Source: Gryganskiella cystojenkinii
Lineage: Eukaryota; Mortierellomycota; Mortierellomycetes; Mortierellales; Mortierellaceae
DNA: 44,889 bases
Assembly (NCBI GenBank): GCA_015852425.1
Contig: JAAAIG010000204.1
Location: forward strand, 1-44,889
Direction of reading: 5' to 3'
Shown piece after piece: positions 1-11,000 of the stretch. Under the pieces are notes generated by a model. It worked only from the letters and a program-made list of their open reading frames with translations, was not told the origin of the DNA and searched no databases. The number at the start of each line of letters is the position of its first letter. Within the stretch, counting starts at the first letter, position 1. A program made the position numbers and the translations under genes.

Positions 1-140
1 GGATCAAGACCGTGATGGACTCGGATCGGATCTTGGTTTTAGACCAGGGTCGAGTACTTGAGTACGATCGACCCGAAGTCCTGCTTCAGGATAAAGGGTC
101 CATGTTCTACAGTCTTGCCGAACAAGCTGGAGAGTTGTGA
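1..140 (+). CDS. ABC transporter, C-terminal end (partial, 5' part outside window)
   Basis: The first 140 bases encode the last 45 residues of a protein, read from base 3 to a TGA at 138-140. The residues include [19 protein letters not shown] followed by PEVLL and FYSLAEQAG. This is the stretch just after the H-loop of the second nucleotide-binding domain in full-length ABC transporters, and it is most like the ABCC/MRP class, where the same order of motifs ends the protein. ABCC proteins use ATP to export conjugates and other organic anions across the plasma or vacuolar membrane. The Walker A, signature and Walker B motifs and all membrane segments would lie upstream of the window, so subfamily and substrate cannot be fixed. 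No intron is seen in this fragment. Confidence 0.85.
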   Translation, partial: IKTVMDSDRILVLDQGRVLEYDRPEVLLQDKGSMFYSLAEQAGEL

Positions 141-839
141 CACAGATCAAGAAATTAAGGACTGCAAAAAGAATACTGAATAGTTTTATTAGTCAAAGGA
201 CACAAGAGTGCTTTTTTTAAAGACGTATTAGCGTGATGTGAGGACAATGAGATGTTGAGCGAGATTTAGAATCTTGGCGGAGAGACGTTGGCTTTGAAGA
301 GAGCTGTTGTTTCTAGGACATTGACAAAGGCCCTTCGGGATCAAAGGTACAATAAACATCATATTCGGTTCGCAGACACCGTTCACATAGGAGAGATGTG
401 TGTTGATCCGGCCTCCTTCGAGCTCTCCCAGATTTACTGCAAAATTGAAGTTACATGCTTGCATGGGCGAAAAGTAATAAAGCATGAGAGTATGAAAGTA
501 TTATGATATATCGTTAGCACTTATTTTTAAACCAAAGAAAAAGTATTATTGAAAGAGAGAAAAAGCGGACAATAAAATGAACCGTTCCTTACCTGTCGTT
601 ATAGCGCCGAGAAAAAAGAGAAAAGGTAAACGAACGTGAGTTCAAAAAAGCAACAAAATAAAAAGGAGAGGCCACGTCGAACTCAACATGGTGTCATCAA
701 GAGGTAAACGATACGAAAGAAGGATGTCGCATTTTGGATGTGTCTCTACAATTCTTTAATTCAAAGAACCCCGACCGACGAAAAATGGTATGGACAAAGA
801 AGTCGACGAGTTCATCAAGAGAACTTCTCTGACTAAAGT
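141..839. other. Intergenic spacer with a possible unassigned exon
   Basis: This 700-bp stretch lies between the ABC transporter stop and the stop of the next gene. It is AT-rich. On the minus strand a consensus donor (AG|GTAAGG, cut after 593) and a T-rich acceptor (TTTTGCAG, cut before 436) bound a 156-bp intron-like segment. The exon after it (436 down to a TAG at 313-315) would read a basic stretch and then LCERCLRTEYDVYC before stopping. I could not connect it to a start codon, so it is recorded as a candidate only. Confidence 0.3.
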
Positions 840-1283
840 TCATTTCGAGGATCTGGCGCTGCCAAGGAAATTGGTTCGTTTGGAGCCACCAGTCCCAGAT
901 CCACCAGTACCACCAACGATACCTCCCCTCCTGCCACCTCCGCCATCGTTCCAGCCCCCATCTAGGTTCGTGTGATCCATGTGAACGATGGGGTATCCTT
1001 CCTTGGTGTGCTTCGTGCAGTGACGTTGAAAGCACAAATTGCACTTCAAACACACGTTGCCGGAAGGTAGTCCCAAGGCAACACATCGGGGACAGATCAT
1101 CATGCGAGCTAAATAGGTATCTGGGGTTTCTTTGGCCGGGTCAAAGTCCATGCTGTCGTGTTCTCGTTCGCAACGCTCAGTGGCACGAGTCGGGGTGTCC
1201 TCCGCGGTGCTTGAGCCATCGAGGTTGTCGTTCATGTCGGAGCCGTCGGTGGTGAAGAGTGTATTGTGGATATATTGAGGCAT
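840..1283 (-). CDS. Small Cys/His-rich protein, probable zinc-binding (unrecognised family)
   Basis: This is a single open frame of 147 residues starting at MPQYIHNTL. I do not recognise the family. Residues 1-60 are polar and acidic. Residues about 62-105 hold a dense Cys/His cluster: CPRC, then CLKCNLC, then HCTKH, and later HMDH. The spacing (C-x2-C, C-x2-C-x2-C, C-x2-H) is what a small treble-clef or RING/B-box-like fold uses to bind one or two zinc ions. The C-terminus is Gly-rich (GGWNDGGGG and later Gly-Thr-Gly-Gly repeats). The Cys/His module being intact in one frame argues for a real gene. The 3' end is less certain: a second open frame in the overlapping region (about 697-860) also looks protein-like, so the true C-terminus could be changed by an intron. 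Confidence 0.55.
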   Translation of the reverse strand: MPQYIHNTLFTTDGSDMNDNLDGSSTAEDTPTRATERCEREHDSMDFDPAKETPDTYLARMMICPRCVALGLPSGNVCLKCNLCFQRHCTKHTKEGYPIVHMDHTNLDGGWNDGGGGRRGGIVGGTGGSGTGGSKRTNFLGSARSSK

Positions 1284-2417
1284 TGTGATCTATTGACTGA
1301 TTGGTACTGGTTGATTGGTTGGTATAGAGTGGGTGGTCAAGGCGATAGTAAGGGTAATAGGGAGCGAGTCGATGTCTGGATGGCAGCTTGGTGAGTGTGG
1401 TGAGGGACTCTGAAAGTGTTGATAACCCCTGTTCTTTTATAACGAAGAAGTCATCGTTCTTGACTACCATAGCAACCTCTTGATTGAAACAAGGACAACA
1501 ATCACATTGAGCGAACAAAGCCGACCCCGGAAAACGCGGGCAGATGGATCGGGCGGATCAATATGAGTTAATCAAATGAGTGTTCCAGCGCCAAAAACGC
1601 GTCTCCAAAAACGCGACGAAAAAAAATATATGTCATAGCTATTCAATCTGCCATAATGTTCATCATCGTTGAGTTCAATATATCACGTCCAAGGCCTAGG
1701 TTGCTTTCATCTACAGTAACCTTGTTAAACGTAGACATTTGAAAACCACTCTCCGCATTCTTGGAACTCCGCACGTGCGCCTTCACATTTCTTCTCACAT
1801 TGTTGGAGGGCGTAGGAGTTGAAGAAATATTACTATCGGTAGTATGGTCAAGGAAAACCGCGCCAGGAGGATCGTACGGCAAACCAGTCCATGGCGTAGA
1901 ACATCAGTCGACACAACATCATGTCACACTTGGATTGCGAACCAACCTGGATCGTACCTACCATAGAAACTATAATCAACGACACTGTGCATATAAGTAT
2001 ACATGTCAGACCCGCTCTCTCCATTTCGCTCTTTTTCTTTCCTTCTTTACAGTTGGTTTCTGTCCTTACGGTTGCATCTGAGCAAGGTGTCATGGTCGAG
2101 TGCTGGCTCCACATGGGTGTTGTGTTGATTCTTCACAGCCTGCTCTGCAAGATCTGTTATGTCAGGAATCGAGGGTTTAGGTCATTGGGGAGTTCTACCC
2201 ACATATTTGTTGTGATTCCAGATTGATATCGCTGCATTTCTAGTTTCCTATTTTTTTTTAACTCCTCAATTGAGTCCAGAGTCCATACGTCTTTGACAAG
2301 CCCTTCGGCGAAAGTGTTTCATAAGTTACTGTCGAAAATGCTGAAAAAAATCTACTAAAACTAATGTAAAACAGAGGTTGGGAACGTCACGAGCTTTAAG
2401 TAAGTTGACTCGCACCC
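1284..2417. other. Intergenic region with a doubtful small membrane-protein frame (1848-2114, minus)
   Basis: This 1.1-kb spacer lies between the start of the Cys/His-rich gene and the stop of the carotenoid oxygenase gene, both on the minus strand. Within it, minus-strand frame 2114-1848 (88 residues) has a polar N-terminus, one hydrophobic segment (AGLTCILICTVSLIIVSMVG) and several Cys. A second minus frame, 1882-1643, overlaps it out of phase. I found no splice pair that joins them convincingly. This may be a short single-pass protein or chance. Nothing else is seen here. Confidence 0.25.
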
Positions 2418-4636
2418 TTAGATCCTGGCTTTGATAAGACTGGGTGGCGCGGCCTCCATTCTAAAGACCTCTGGTGTAAACGTGCCGTGGAACCCAAATG
2501 GAACATGGTGCTTCAACCCAATAGTCGCCAACAACTCCATGGTCTTTGCATCCAAGACTGCAAAATCTGTCGTCTGCTTCTTGGGATGGTACACCTGGAC
2601 AACCACGAACCCATCGTCCTCATCCCTTCTCTTGGCATCATCCTCGCCAACGACAGAATAACCACCTCGGGGGATAAAGCAGGGCTCGCCCGTGACACCT
2701 TCACTGTCCCAGAACTTGGTCTTGGACTCGTCCAAAAGATCGTGTTTCAAGACAGCGGTATAATAATGAGGTCTCTTGGGATCACTTGACGCCATCATGT
2801 AGGTATAGCGAGTCGGCAATCCATGTCTGTAGGGATGGACCGCAGGGAACTCAACCGACGCTTGGTTCAAGACCTTTTGAGAAACCCAGGGTTTGCTCTT
2901 GATATCGTTCGCAAACTTGACCTTGAACTCTGTCAACAGACCAGGGGCCTTGGACGCGTTACTCAACCAGGTCTTGTTCTCGAATTCCATGTTAAATTTC
3001 TTACCGAGACAGACTGCGGTCAGATCCAAACCTACGACCTTATCGTTCGAGAGAATTTCTTGGACGTTTCCGAAATGGAAAATGTGGCACGGTTCAGGGA
3101 TGTCGGCCTCGATCCATTGTTTGCCTCCGAGGACACGCTCCGCAATCTCGGGGGTACGGGCAATGATGACCAATCGACAGGGAAGATGGTCATAATATCG
3201 CATTGCGTCACCAGGAGAAGACAAACCCAAGAAGAATTTGTAGACGTCCACATTCGAGATGTTGACAAATGGGGTGATCTGGACAATGTAGAAATGCTTG
3301 CTCAACAACAAATCGTGCGCATAATTGAGTCCTGGGATATGGAATGTCTATAAAATAGCCCAGAAATCAAATATTTCAGCTCGCTGGGGAGTGCGTGTGT
3401 GTGGCTAATACAGCAAGAGGCGATATTTTACCTGGAGACTCTTGACAGCCCATTCACGACCATACTCGTTGATTTGAAGAGAGGGCAAGCGGTTGACACC
3501 GGCCTTGGCAGACATGGTGACAAGACGATCCAAGTGAGGATCATATCGGAAGTGAGCACCGAGCACACGGAGTTTGAGTGTTCCGTCCAAATCTTCCTCG
3601 CCAATAGTCTCAAGCGTCGTGGGGTCCAGGCAGTGGGGCAAGCCTATGAAACGAGTAATTCTAGTTTGTTACTTTTTGTATGGAGTGATTGCATACAAGT
3701 GAGCAGAATAACAAGTTACACCATACCCGTCTCATGGGCACTCAGCACTTTTCCCTACAAGACCAATGTGGGATAAATAAACGTTAGTCATGGTCGTCGG
3801 CACGACAGCGGCGGAAAAATCATGATGTTCGATCCTTTCGTTGTTGTTGCTATCGTTACCTCCCACATGTAGACGTTCGTGTTGGACGGGTTTCTGAAGG
3901 TCAAGACAGTCGAACTCTTTTCCCAGCCAATCTTAGCCTTGATGAGTGCTCCAAGGTTGGCTCCAAGAGAGTTGGGATCGGTCCCCATCTGACCACGGTA
4001 AATCATCTTGCGAGAAGCCTGTTCCTCCACACGATGGCGGGACTGAACAAAGCGCGAGTTGAAGTGAACATGACCATCACCGGGAAAGGTCAACGCCACG
4101 ACCAGACCATCACCATCGATAGGGTGGGTAAGTTTGGTGGAACCAACACTGTTGTTACCAGGGCCTGTATGTTCAAGGAAAGGGTGAAAGAGCGCAAAGA
4201 GGTGAGAAAGGTCAGAAGAGAGCAAGTGAGTTGAACAAACGAGCGCGTCAAGAACGCGGGTGGTTGGTGTGTGAGAAACGGAAAGTCCGGAATCTCGTTC
4301 ATAAAGAGAGAGCCAAAAGTGGCAGCGAAGGAAAATTCTCGGGTCGGCCGAATGGTGTTACCCTTGGACCTTCCCAGAATACGAATCTCCGAAGTGTGTT
4401 GGACACACCACTGTTCGGTGTGGGAAAGGAGGGGAAGGTGTTTGCACCTCGTGTTTATAAAGGATCGAGAAGGGTGTATTCGAGTATGGATTACCATTGC
4501 GGAAAAAGGTGCCTACTAGGTCCTTGGGCAAGATGCCCTTGATATCTACCTCGGGCACCCAGTAAGCGAGTTGCTCACGGTTCTGGGTATTCCAGCCAGT
4601 AGCAGCCTGCGTGGTCGAGAATGAGTGGTGAGCCAT
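2418..4636 (-). CDS. Carotenoid cleavage oxygenase (RPE65/CCD family), five exons
   Basis: The minus-strand gene model joins 4636-4495, 4164-3860, 3754-3727, 3643-3432 and 3347-2418, giving 538 residues, the usual family length. All junction phases agree, and splicing rebuilds RNGPGNNSVG across exons 1/2 and GLPHCLDPTTLET across exons 3/4. Exon 3 is only 28 nt. The family binds Fe(II) through four histidines in a seven-bladed propeller and splits a carotenoid double bond with O2 to give apocarotenoids. All four are present: GAHFRYDP (H189), YAHD (H240), FHFGN (H320) and GFHGTF (H516). The blade motif HPIDGDG and the late motif GEPCFIPR are also present. No signal peptide is seen. Established: fungal members make retinal or the apocarotenoid precursors of trisporoid mating pheromones. 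Which of these this enzyme does cannot be read from the sequence. No carotene synthesis gene lies nearby. Confidence 0.95.
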
Positions 4637-4950
4637 GAATGAAAGATGGGTTGTGTTGCAGAGGGAAGGATGCTGATGTCAGTTGGATGAAGGGAGAATG
4701 AATGGAACAAAGGAAAAGAAATTAGAAAAGGAAATGGTTCAAAGAAGGTAATGAGCGGCGGTTTGACTTTCAGTTTGTCCGCCGTTTGTGGAGAACAAAG
4801 GAGTGCGTGAGAGCATTGGTCCGTCCGATCCCATTTTTTCTTCCTATTTGCATTTGCACATGATTTCGATAGCCATAAGCGCAAAGCTTGCCCTACTTCG
4901 ACTTTCAATTTAATTGTACTTGTTGCAGCCAGCCTTTTCCCCTCTGTACT

Positions 4951-7065
4951 CTACGCTTCTACAGCCGTTTCTTCCTGTTCTTCATAACCATCTCCTTCAT
5001 GGATTGGAACACGTCTGCTCCCATGTAACGACGGCCGTGTTGGCCTCAAGGAAAACGACAACTCTCTTAGAAACCGGAACTTGTGCCTCAGAGTCGTCTT
5101 CCAGTTCGGGACCAGATCGGTCTCTTCGAGTGCCGTCGAAAGCCGCAGTTTTTCCAAAAACGGTCGCTCCTCTTTCCAATTTTCTTGATCATGGAGTATT
5201 ACCGGATCTCCTTGTAGGTCAACTACAGCATCCACGTCTGGATGGTATCCTCCGACGCCCTTAAAGATACTCAGGTCCAAGATGCTGTTCTCAATCGTGA
5301 GGTTCAACAAGCGGGGCAGGCTCTTGAGAAGGATGGATAACCGGGGGGCCCACTGTATGTATCCGATCTCCTCGCAAGTGGAATCGTGCGTAAACCAAAG
5401 CTCGGTCAGAACATGGGACCACATGAACGAACTGCGCATTGTCCAAGTCGAGGGATTTGTGGAATACCTCCTTTTGGGCGGTTGTTGTCTGGTGTCCGTC
5501 GTAGTGGCGACCATCTGGTTCTCCATATTCTCCTCGGATTCGCTCACTTGTTCCTCTGTGATGTTGGCGGTTCGCTCTTCGACGATATCCTTGGTGCTCT
5601 CATCCAACTCTACGTCGTTGACCAGAGGTACAATTATCACTTTATGCAAGAGTCTCCAAAGATTCTGAAGCTTAAGACTTTTGACTGAGGAGCAAGACGC
5701 TAGGTCCATGACGTTGATCACGTTTGGATCTTGATCGTTCGTCGTGTCCAGACCCACGACTCTCATCTGCAATGGAATTGAGGTGAATGTACTCCGAGTT
5801 CCTCCCCCGCCTTGAGTCCTCGTATGAAGCATGGCTTTGATACTCTCCAAAAGGATATGAGCCATATCGTTGCAGATCGGCATAACGGAGCTTGGGCCGG
5901 CTAAGTGGAGATTGAGGGTCGGTATAGACGGTTCCTTGTTCGGGGTTATAAAGGATAAAGTCGTGGATGGTGGGTCCCAGAAAGTCTGGCTAGCAGATGC
6001 CCCTGTTGCGGTGGATGGTGGAGAGACAGTTGATGTCGATTCAAGTTGTTCCTGTTGTTGCTGCAGATGCTGTCGTTGACGTTCTCGACTTCCCGATATA
6101 CCTGCACGCGCGCGTTCAAGCAACCACATCCGACACATCATGCTCTCTCGCGTATCCCGAAAACCCAGGTGGAGTTCTGTGAGTTTCGGAAACATGTCCA
6201 GAGGTTCGATTCCCAGGTCCGGATCCCAGATGAAATCCAGGGTCCTTAACTTGAGAGTCCTCAGGTTCGGAAACGCTTGCACGAATGCTTTCCTGACATC
6301 GTCCGTCGTATAACCCTCAAAGTACAGCTCAGTGATATTTGGAAAGACGGTTGGCTCTTCTACTTCCTGGGGACCATGCTCACGGATATAGTCTTCGTCA
6401 CCTTCGTAATCCTCAAAATCCTCCAGGTCCATCCGCAGATCCAGCTTTTCCAGAGACGGGCATGCACGCAGGACCTTGATGACCGTTTGCCAGGAAAAGT
6501 TCTCGAGAAACCCCATGGGCCATTCATGATCTGCCTTGCTGATAGTGAGTTCTTTTAAATTCGTTAGATTGTCAATACGGGCGAGTCGGAGAAGAAACTG
6601 GTTCAGATTCGCTCGGGGTCGTTTGTAGGCGTGAAAGACAAAGACATGGAGGGACCGAAGCTTGGGGAGACGTTGAATCCAGTCCAAGATTCTGTTCATG
6701 TCGTAATGCCGAGAGAGGACGGTCAACTTTTGGACATTGGGAACTCGCTCGAGAAGAAAGGTTTCGATATCTGGCCAAGATGGCGGTTGCCATGGATGTT
6801 TGAGGGTCAAGGACCGGACCAAGGTGCCATGGTGTTCTAGTAGTCGTTCCGAAGGTGCAGTTGGATTCTGACCTGAGGCGTCGAGATGGAGAAGTGGAGT
6901 AGGAAGAGCCACACATCGAAATAGTCTTGATGATAGAAGCATGCTGCATATCTGGAGTGAAGTCAGATATGAGGCAATCTCGTCCGCGAGCTCCTGAATA
7001 AGAAAGACCTTTTCCAGGGCTGTATGTACTGTGGCTGGGGATGGTGATGGAGTTGGTGACAGCAT
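4951..7065 (-). CDS. F-box protein with leucine-rich C-terminal region
   Basis: This intronless frame predicts 704 residues from the ATG at 7065 (MLSPTPSPSP). The frame stays open 66 codons further upstream, but that part is unlike protein. Residues about 20-60 (VFLIQELADEIASYL, then a run ending in LFRCVALP) match an F-box, the module that binds Skp1 in SCF ubiquitin ligases. The rest has irregular leucine-rich segments such as NITELYFEGY, LRTLKLRTLDF and KLTELHLGF, interrupted by a Gln-rich and Ser/Thr-rich low-complexity insert near residues 330-370 and an acidic stretch with many Glu in the second half. By family knowledge the LRR part would choose substrates for ubiquitination; the substrate is unknown. 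The gene is divergent from the ankyrin gene at 8008. Large F-box/LRR families are expanded in many fungi, so the function is probably paralogue-specific. Confidence 0.85.
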   Translation of the reverse strand: MLSPTPSPSPATVHTALEKVFLIQELADEIASYLTSLQICSMLLSSRLFRCVALPTPLLHLDASGQNPTAPSERLLEHHGTLVRSLTLKHPWQPPSWPDIETFLLERVPNVQKLTVLSRHYDMNRILDWIQRLPKLRSLHVFVFHAYKRPRANLNQFLLRLARIDNLTNLKELTISKADHEWPMGFLENFSWQTVIKVLRACPSLEKLDLRMDLEDFEDYEGDEDYIREHGPQEVEEPTVFPNITELYFEGYTTDDVRKAFVQAFPNLRTLKLRTLDFIWDPDLGIEPLDMFPKLTELHLGFRDTRESMMCRMWLLERARAGISGSRERQRQHLQQQQEQLESTSTVSPPSTATGASASQTFWDPPSTTLSFITPNKEPSIPTLNLHLAGPSSVMPICNDMAHILLESIKAMLHTRTQGGGGTRSTFTSIPLQMRVVGLDTTNDQDPNVINVMDLASCSSVKSLKLQNLWRLLHKVIIVPLVNDVELDESTKDIVEERTANITEEQVSESEENMENQMVATTTDTRQQPPKRRYSTNPSTWTMRSSFMWSHVLTELWFTHDSTCEEIGYIQWAPRLSILLKSLPRLLNLTIENSILDLSIFKGVGGYHPDVDAVVDLQGDPVILHDQENWKEERPFLEKLRLSTALEETDLVPNWKTTLRHKFRFLRELSFSLRPTRPSLHGSRRVPIHEGDGYEEQEETAVEA

Positions 7066-8007
7066 CGTTGATATTGATGAGTTGTTATCCTGACTGCAGA
7101 GTTGTTGATACCAGGGCAATATTTTTTCTGTGGGTCTTGTCTTGTAGAATGCAGTCTGGGTTGACTTGTCCTGGATTGTCGTTGTGGAGGAAAGGTGCGA
7201 CCGACCAAAAAAATGGAATCGTGGCACTTTTGTGTCGTGACCAAGATCACAAAGCACAGTCACAGAACGTCACGTTACTCATTTTGTCGACCTCCTAACA
7301 TAATAACGCGTCGTTTCCTGGCAGCATCGCCTGCGAACGAGAAGGCTACTTGGAACAGGTCCGTGTGCAGAGACGACGCGGAGCCTCTGCGCTTTATGCA
7401 TTCAGTCGCTTGTTCGTTGCTTGCTCTCCGCTCTAGCGAACTCTCCCAACATCCAACGAGCAAAGCGAACCAGGAAGAAGGCAGGAAGGACGGGAGGACG
7501 GCAGCATAGCATCGTTGTAACAGCAACGAAAAAGCTCACTTTTTTCTCTCTCTCCCTTTTGCGCTTTCTTTCTTTTTGTGATCCATCTTGCAACAGTTCC
7601 AAGGGGGTTTGTTTGCATATAACCATGCACTCAAACATAAGAAAAAAATTGTCTGTGCTTTTCTTGATGTGACCCCTTGACTGCACTATCTCGCTTCGTT
7701 TTTGCATTGAGATTGTCAGCTTGCCGCCCTTTTCTCTCTCTTTTTCTCTTCCTCTCTCTATCTCTCTCCTTTGGTTCCTTTTCATATAATTTAAAACTCT
7801 CCCATTCACACTCTCATTCACTCTTATTCCATTCCTTCTACATGAACCTTTCTCATCAGTGAATGTGGTCCGAGTAAACTTTCTTTTCTTTTTGTGTATT
7901 TTTTTCACTTTTTTGTCATATCCTGCTTCGTTTTCACGCCCATCACCCACTTTCACTTTGATCCATCTCTCACTCTTTATCTCATTCCATATTTGCGCGC
8001 CTTCAGC
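7066..8007. promoter_or_regulatory. Divergent promoter region, pyrimidine-rich toward the plus-strand gene
   Basis: This 940-bp spacer separates the starts of the F-box gene (minus) and the ankyrin gene (plus). From about 7540 to 7990 the plus strand is rich in CT runs (for example 7733-7770) followed by T-rich stretches up to the ATG at 8008. Such CT-blocks are common just upstream of fungal start codons. No TATA box is obvious, and I see no conserved gene in it. Confidence 0.45.
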
Positions 8008-11000
8008 ATGAATTTGGCCCAGGCTGTCGCGTCCAACGACCTGGCTGTGGTCAAGGAGCTATGTCATAGCGGCCAAGATCCCAACCAAACGTTTGCTTGC
8101 AGTCCTCGACAATCCGCATATGCAGTTCAACCGATTATGGGTCATGCTGAAAACTTTGAACCGGATGATATACTCTATGGGGCCACACCCTTGAATCTCG
8201 CAGTCTTGAACGGAAACGAGGAGATTGTCCGAGTCTTGATCGATGCCGGCGCAGACCTCAATAAGAAGGATGGTCGTGGGAGGTAAAATAATGGCAAAAA
8301 AAAACAAAAAAAAAATATAGGAGTTGTACCGTGTGTAACTGTCCGCTAATGCATTCACCATGGCCCCTCGAGAACAAACCTGAAACAAACAAATTCTTTG
8401 AAATTATTGTAGGACTGCACTATTATGTGCTGTCTATGGTCTGGACACGCTCACCATCACTCCTGCCAACCTGGCCCTTATCTCCCAAACGTCCCCAGCA
8501 CATCTTTCGATCCTTCGGCATTGTATCCTCCCTCATCCTTCTATTACACTTTCGACGTTGAACGCACCCCAGGACGAGATCAAGGGCATCACCCCACTCT
8601 GCCTGGCCAGTTATCTCGGCAAGGACGTTGTCGTCAAGTGCTTGCTTGAAGCTGGAAAAGTCGATGTCGACGCCACCGATCGAAAGGGCGCAACTGCCTT
8701 AATGTACGCCGGTAACGTATCACGTCTTGATGTTTTGTTGTTGTTACCCACTTTTCTAACGTCGTAATGCAAAGACAGCTGCATTTTCATGTCCATTTTT
8801 GCTCCGTTTCTTCGATCCTGATACGCTCTTGTTCTTTTTTCTCTGAAATCCAAACATTGTGACGTAATTAGCCCGAGATCGACACATGGCTGTCGTCAAG
8901 ACCCTGTTAAGACACGGCGCCTCGCCTGACCAAACAGATAGCAACGGCTGGTCCTCGATTCAATATGGTCAGGCATACCCCGAGATTGTTCAAATGTTTG
9001 AAGAGACCCTTCGATGCAAACGACCAGAAGTGCTGGTAAACGAACACAACTGTTTTTTTTCTTTTCCGGTTGCTTGTGCTTCAAACGCCCCTTTTTAGCC
9101 TTTCACCAAAAAAAAACAATCCCTTGAATTTTCTTTCAACGCTCACAATTTCATTCATGCGAAAAATCGAGGAGTGCGGCATCCACAAGAGAGATCCGAC
9201 TGAGACGAACGGGCGAACGGCTTTCTCACTGAACCCTTTTTTTTTTTAGCCAAAATTATATTCCACTGACCGTGCCTATTTTGATCCTCATCCAATACCC
9301 AATGTAGCACCTTCTCACGCCACCGGAATCACCGCAACCACGTCTGACGTTTTCATCTCTGGATCGATCCGCGGATGGATCCAGTAACTCTGCCCTCCCG
9401 TTTGCGCTCTCACAAAGTCTGGTCCGTTATCCGCTCTATTATTCCAAATTGTCTTCTTTGCTCTCATCCCTCCCTGCCGCACAAACCATCATCAGCACCT
9501 CAAACAATAACAAGGATGGTACGAGCGCTTTGACCCTCCAACTCTCACCTGCAGGGGTCACCAATAGCTCTGCAGGATCTGGAGGAGGAGGGGTGAATAA
9601 CAGTGCCTCTGGGGGAAGAAAGACTTCCTCTGAGGTCGCTCTGGCACAACAGATCCAAAGGACAACGCATACAGCACTATTGGAGGCAATCAAGCTGGGC
9701 GATTACATGTCTCTCCAGTCTCTGCTGATGGCACCCCCAGCATTAAACGATGGGTTGGGCAATGGCGGCGGTGCCGGTAGCGGTGGAGGAGGAGGAAGCG
9801 GGAGCAATGGCGGACCATCGAATGTGGCGCTTGTAAACCATCATGACCCTCAAACTGGCCTCACACCTCTCCATCATGCTCTCCGAACCCGACCTTTACC
9901 CTCGATGGAGACCGTCAAGATTCTGTACCAAGCTGGTGCAGACATGAATGCCCAGAGTCATTATGGTCGCACTGCGCTGCACCATCTCTGCAGATTCAGT
10001 CTTGAACATGCCCTGGCGCCCATCGTCGATGAATCGTCTGCTAACGCTGCCGCCGCTGGAGCGTCCACGACAGCGCAGCAGGGATCTTCTTCCAGCAACA
10101 GTACTGCTGGTGTCGCAGGCTCGACCGTGGCTATAGAAGATCCTAAGTCTTCGTCCCATCGCAAAAAAAACCGTCATCGAACTAATACCAATGGGTCGAC
10201 GGCTTCAAATCACCTGGCACCCTCGAATGGAAAGGAGGCTCCCGGATCGTCGGCCGCCTCGACCACCTCTTCGAACGATCTTTCAACAGGTCCCCGTCAT
10301 CCTCATGGAACCCTGATGGACACAGGGGCTGTCAAGGCCGCATCTCCAGAAGAGATTCAGCGTGCGTCTCAGCATTTGGCAGAATGCTGTCGGTTGTTGC
10401 TTCGATTGGGATCGTTGGTTAATATTGCGGACCGGCATGGCAACACACCTTTGCATTTCGCGGTCGAGTACGGTGGTGTCCTCGAGGTCGTCAGCGTGTT
10501 AGTCAAGGAGGGCGCTGATATCGAACAGCGAAACACCAAAGGACTCAAGCCCTTGGATGTCGTTCGAGGCGAGCAGTCGGAAGAAATGAAGCGCATTCTC
10601 GGTATGTTATCCTTTTATTGTAAATATCCAAAACGTTGCATAAGAGCCTCAATTCTGTATCTAACGTTTAAACTTTTGTTCTGGTAATAGAGAGCGGTCG
10701 CTCAAATACCACAGGCGAAAAGAAGGAGGACGGAACTCTGATCTCGAATGCCATCGTTCCTGCCTACCAGACCCGCGACAGTATCCTCAAACCGCTCAAT
10801 CTACCCGAGACGCTCCACGAAGTTGATTTCCAATTCAACCAGGTCTTACAGAATCTCGAACATTACCAGAACCATACCTCGGTCTCGATCGAGACTTCGC
10901 TCCAATACATCACAGATCAAATCCTGCTCGGCTGGTCGCCCGAGAACCAGGGCGCAAATGGATACGGCCAGTCACAAGAAGAATACAATGCCGATCTGGT

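Noticed and set aside
6200..6225. GGTTCGATTCCC resembling a tRNA T-arm
   Set aside because: It lies inside the F-box coding frame and no acceptor, D or anticodon arm can be folded around it.
9250..9386. Exon from the acceptor at 9249 as part of the full-length ankyrin protein
   Set aside because: In the phase set by exon 3 it stops after 45 codons, and the frame of the next exon has a TAG at 9305-9307, so it can only give a short isoform.
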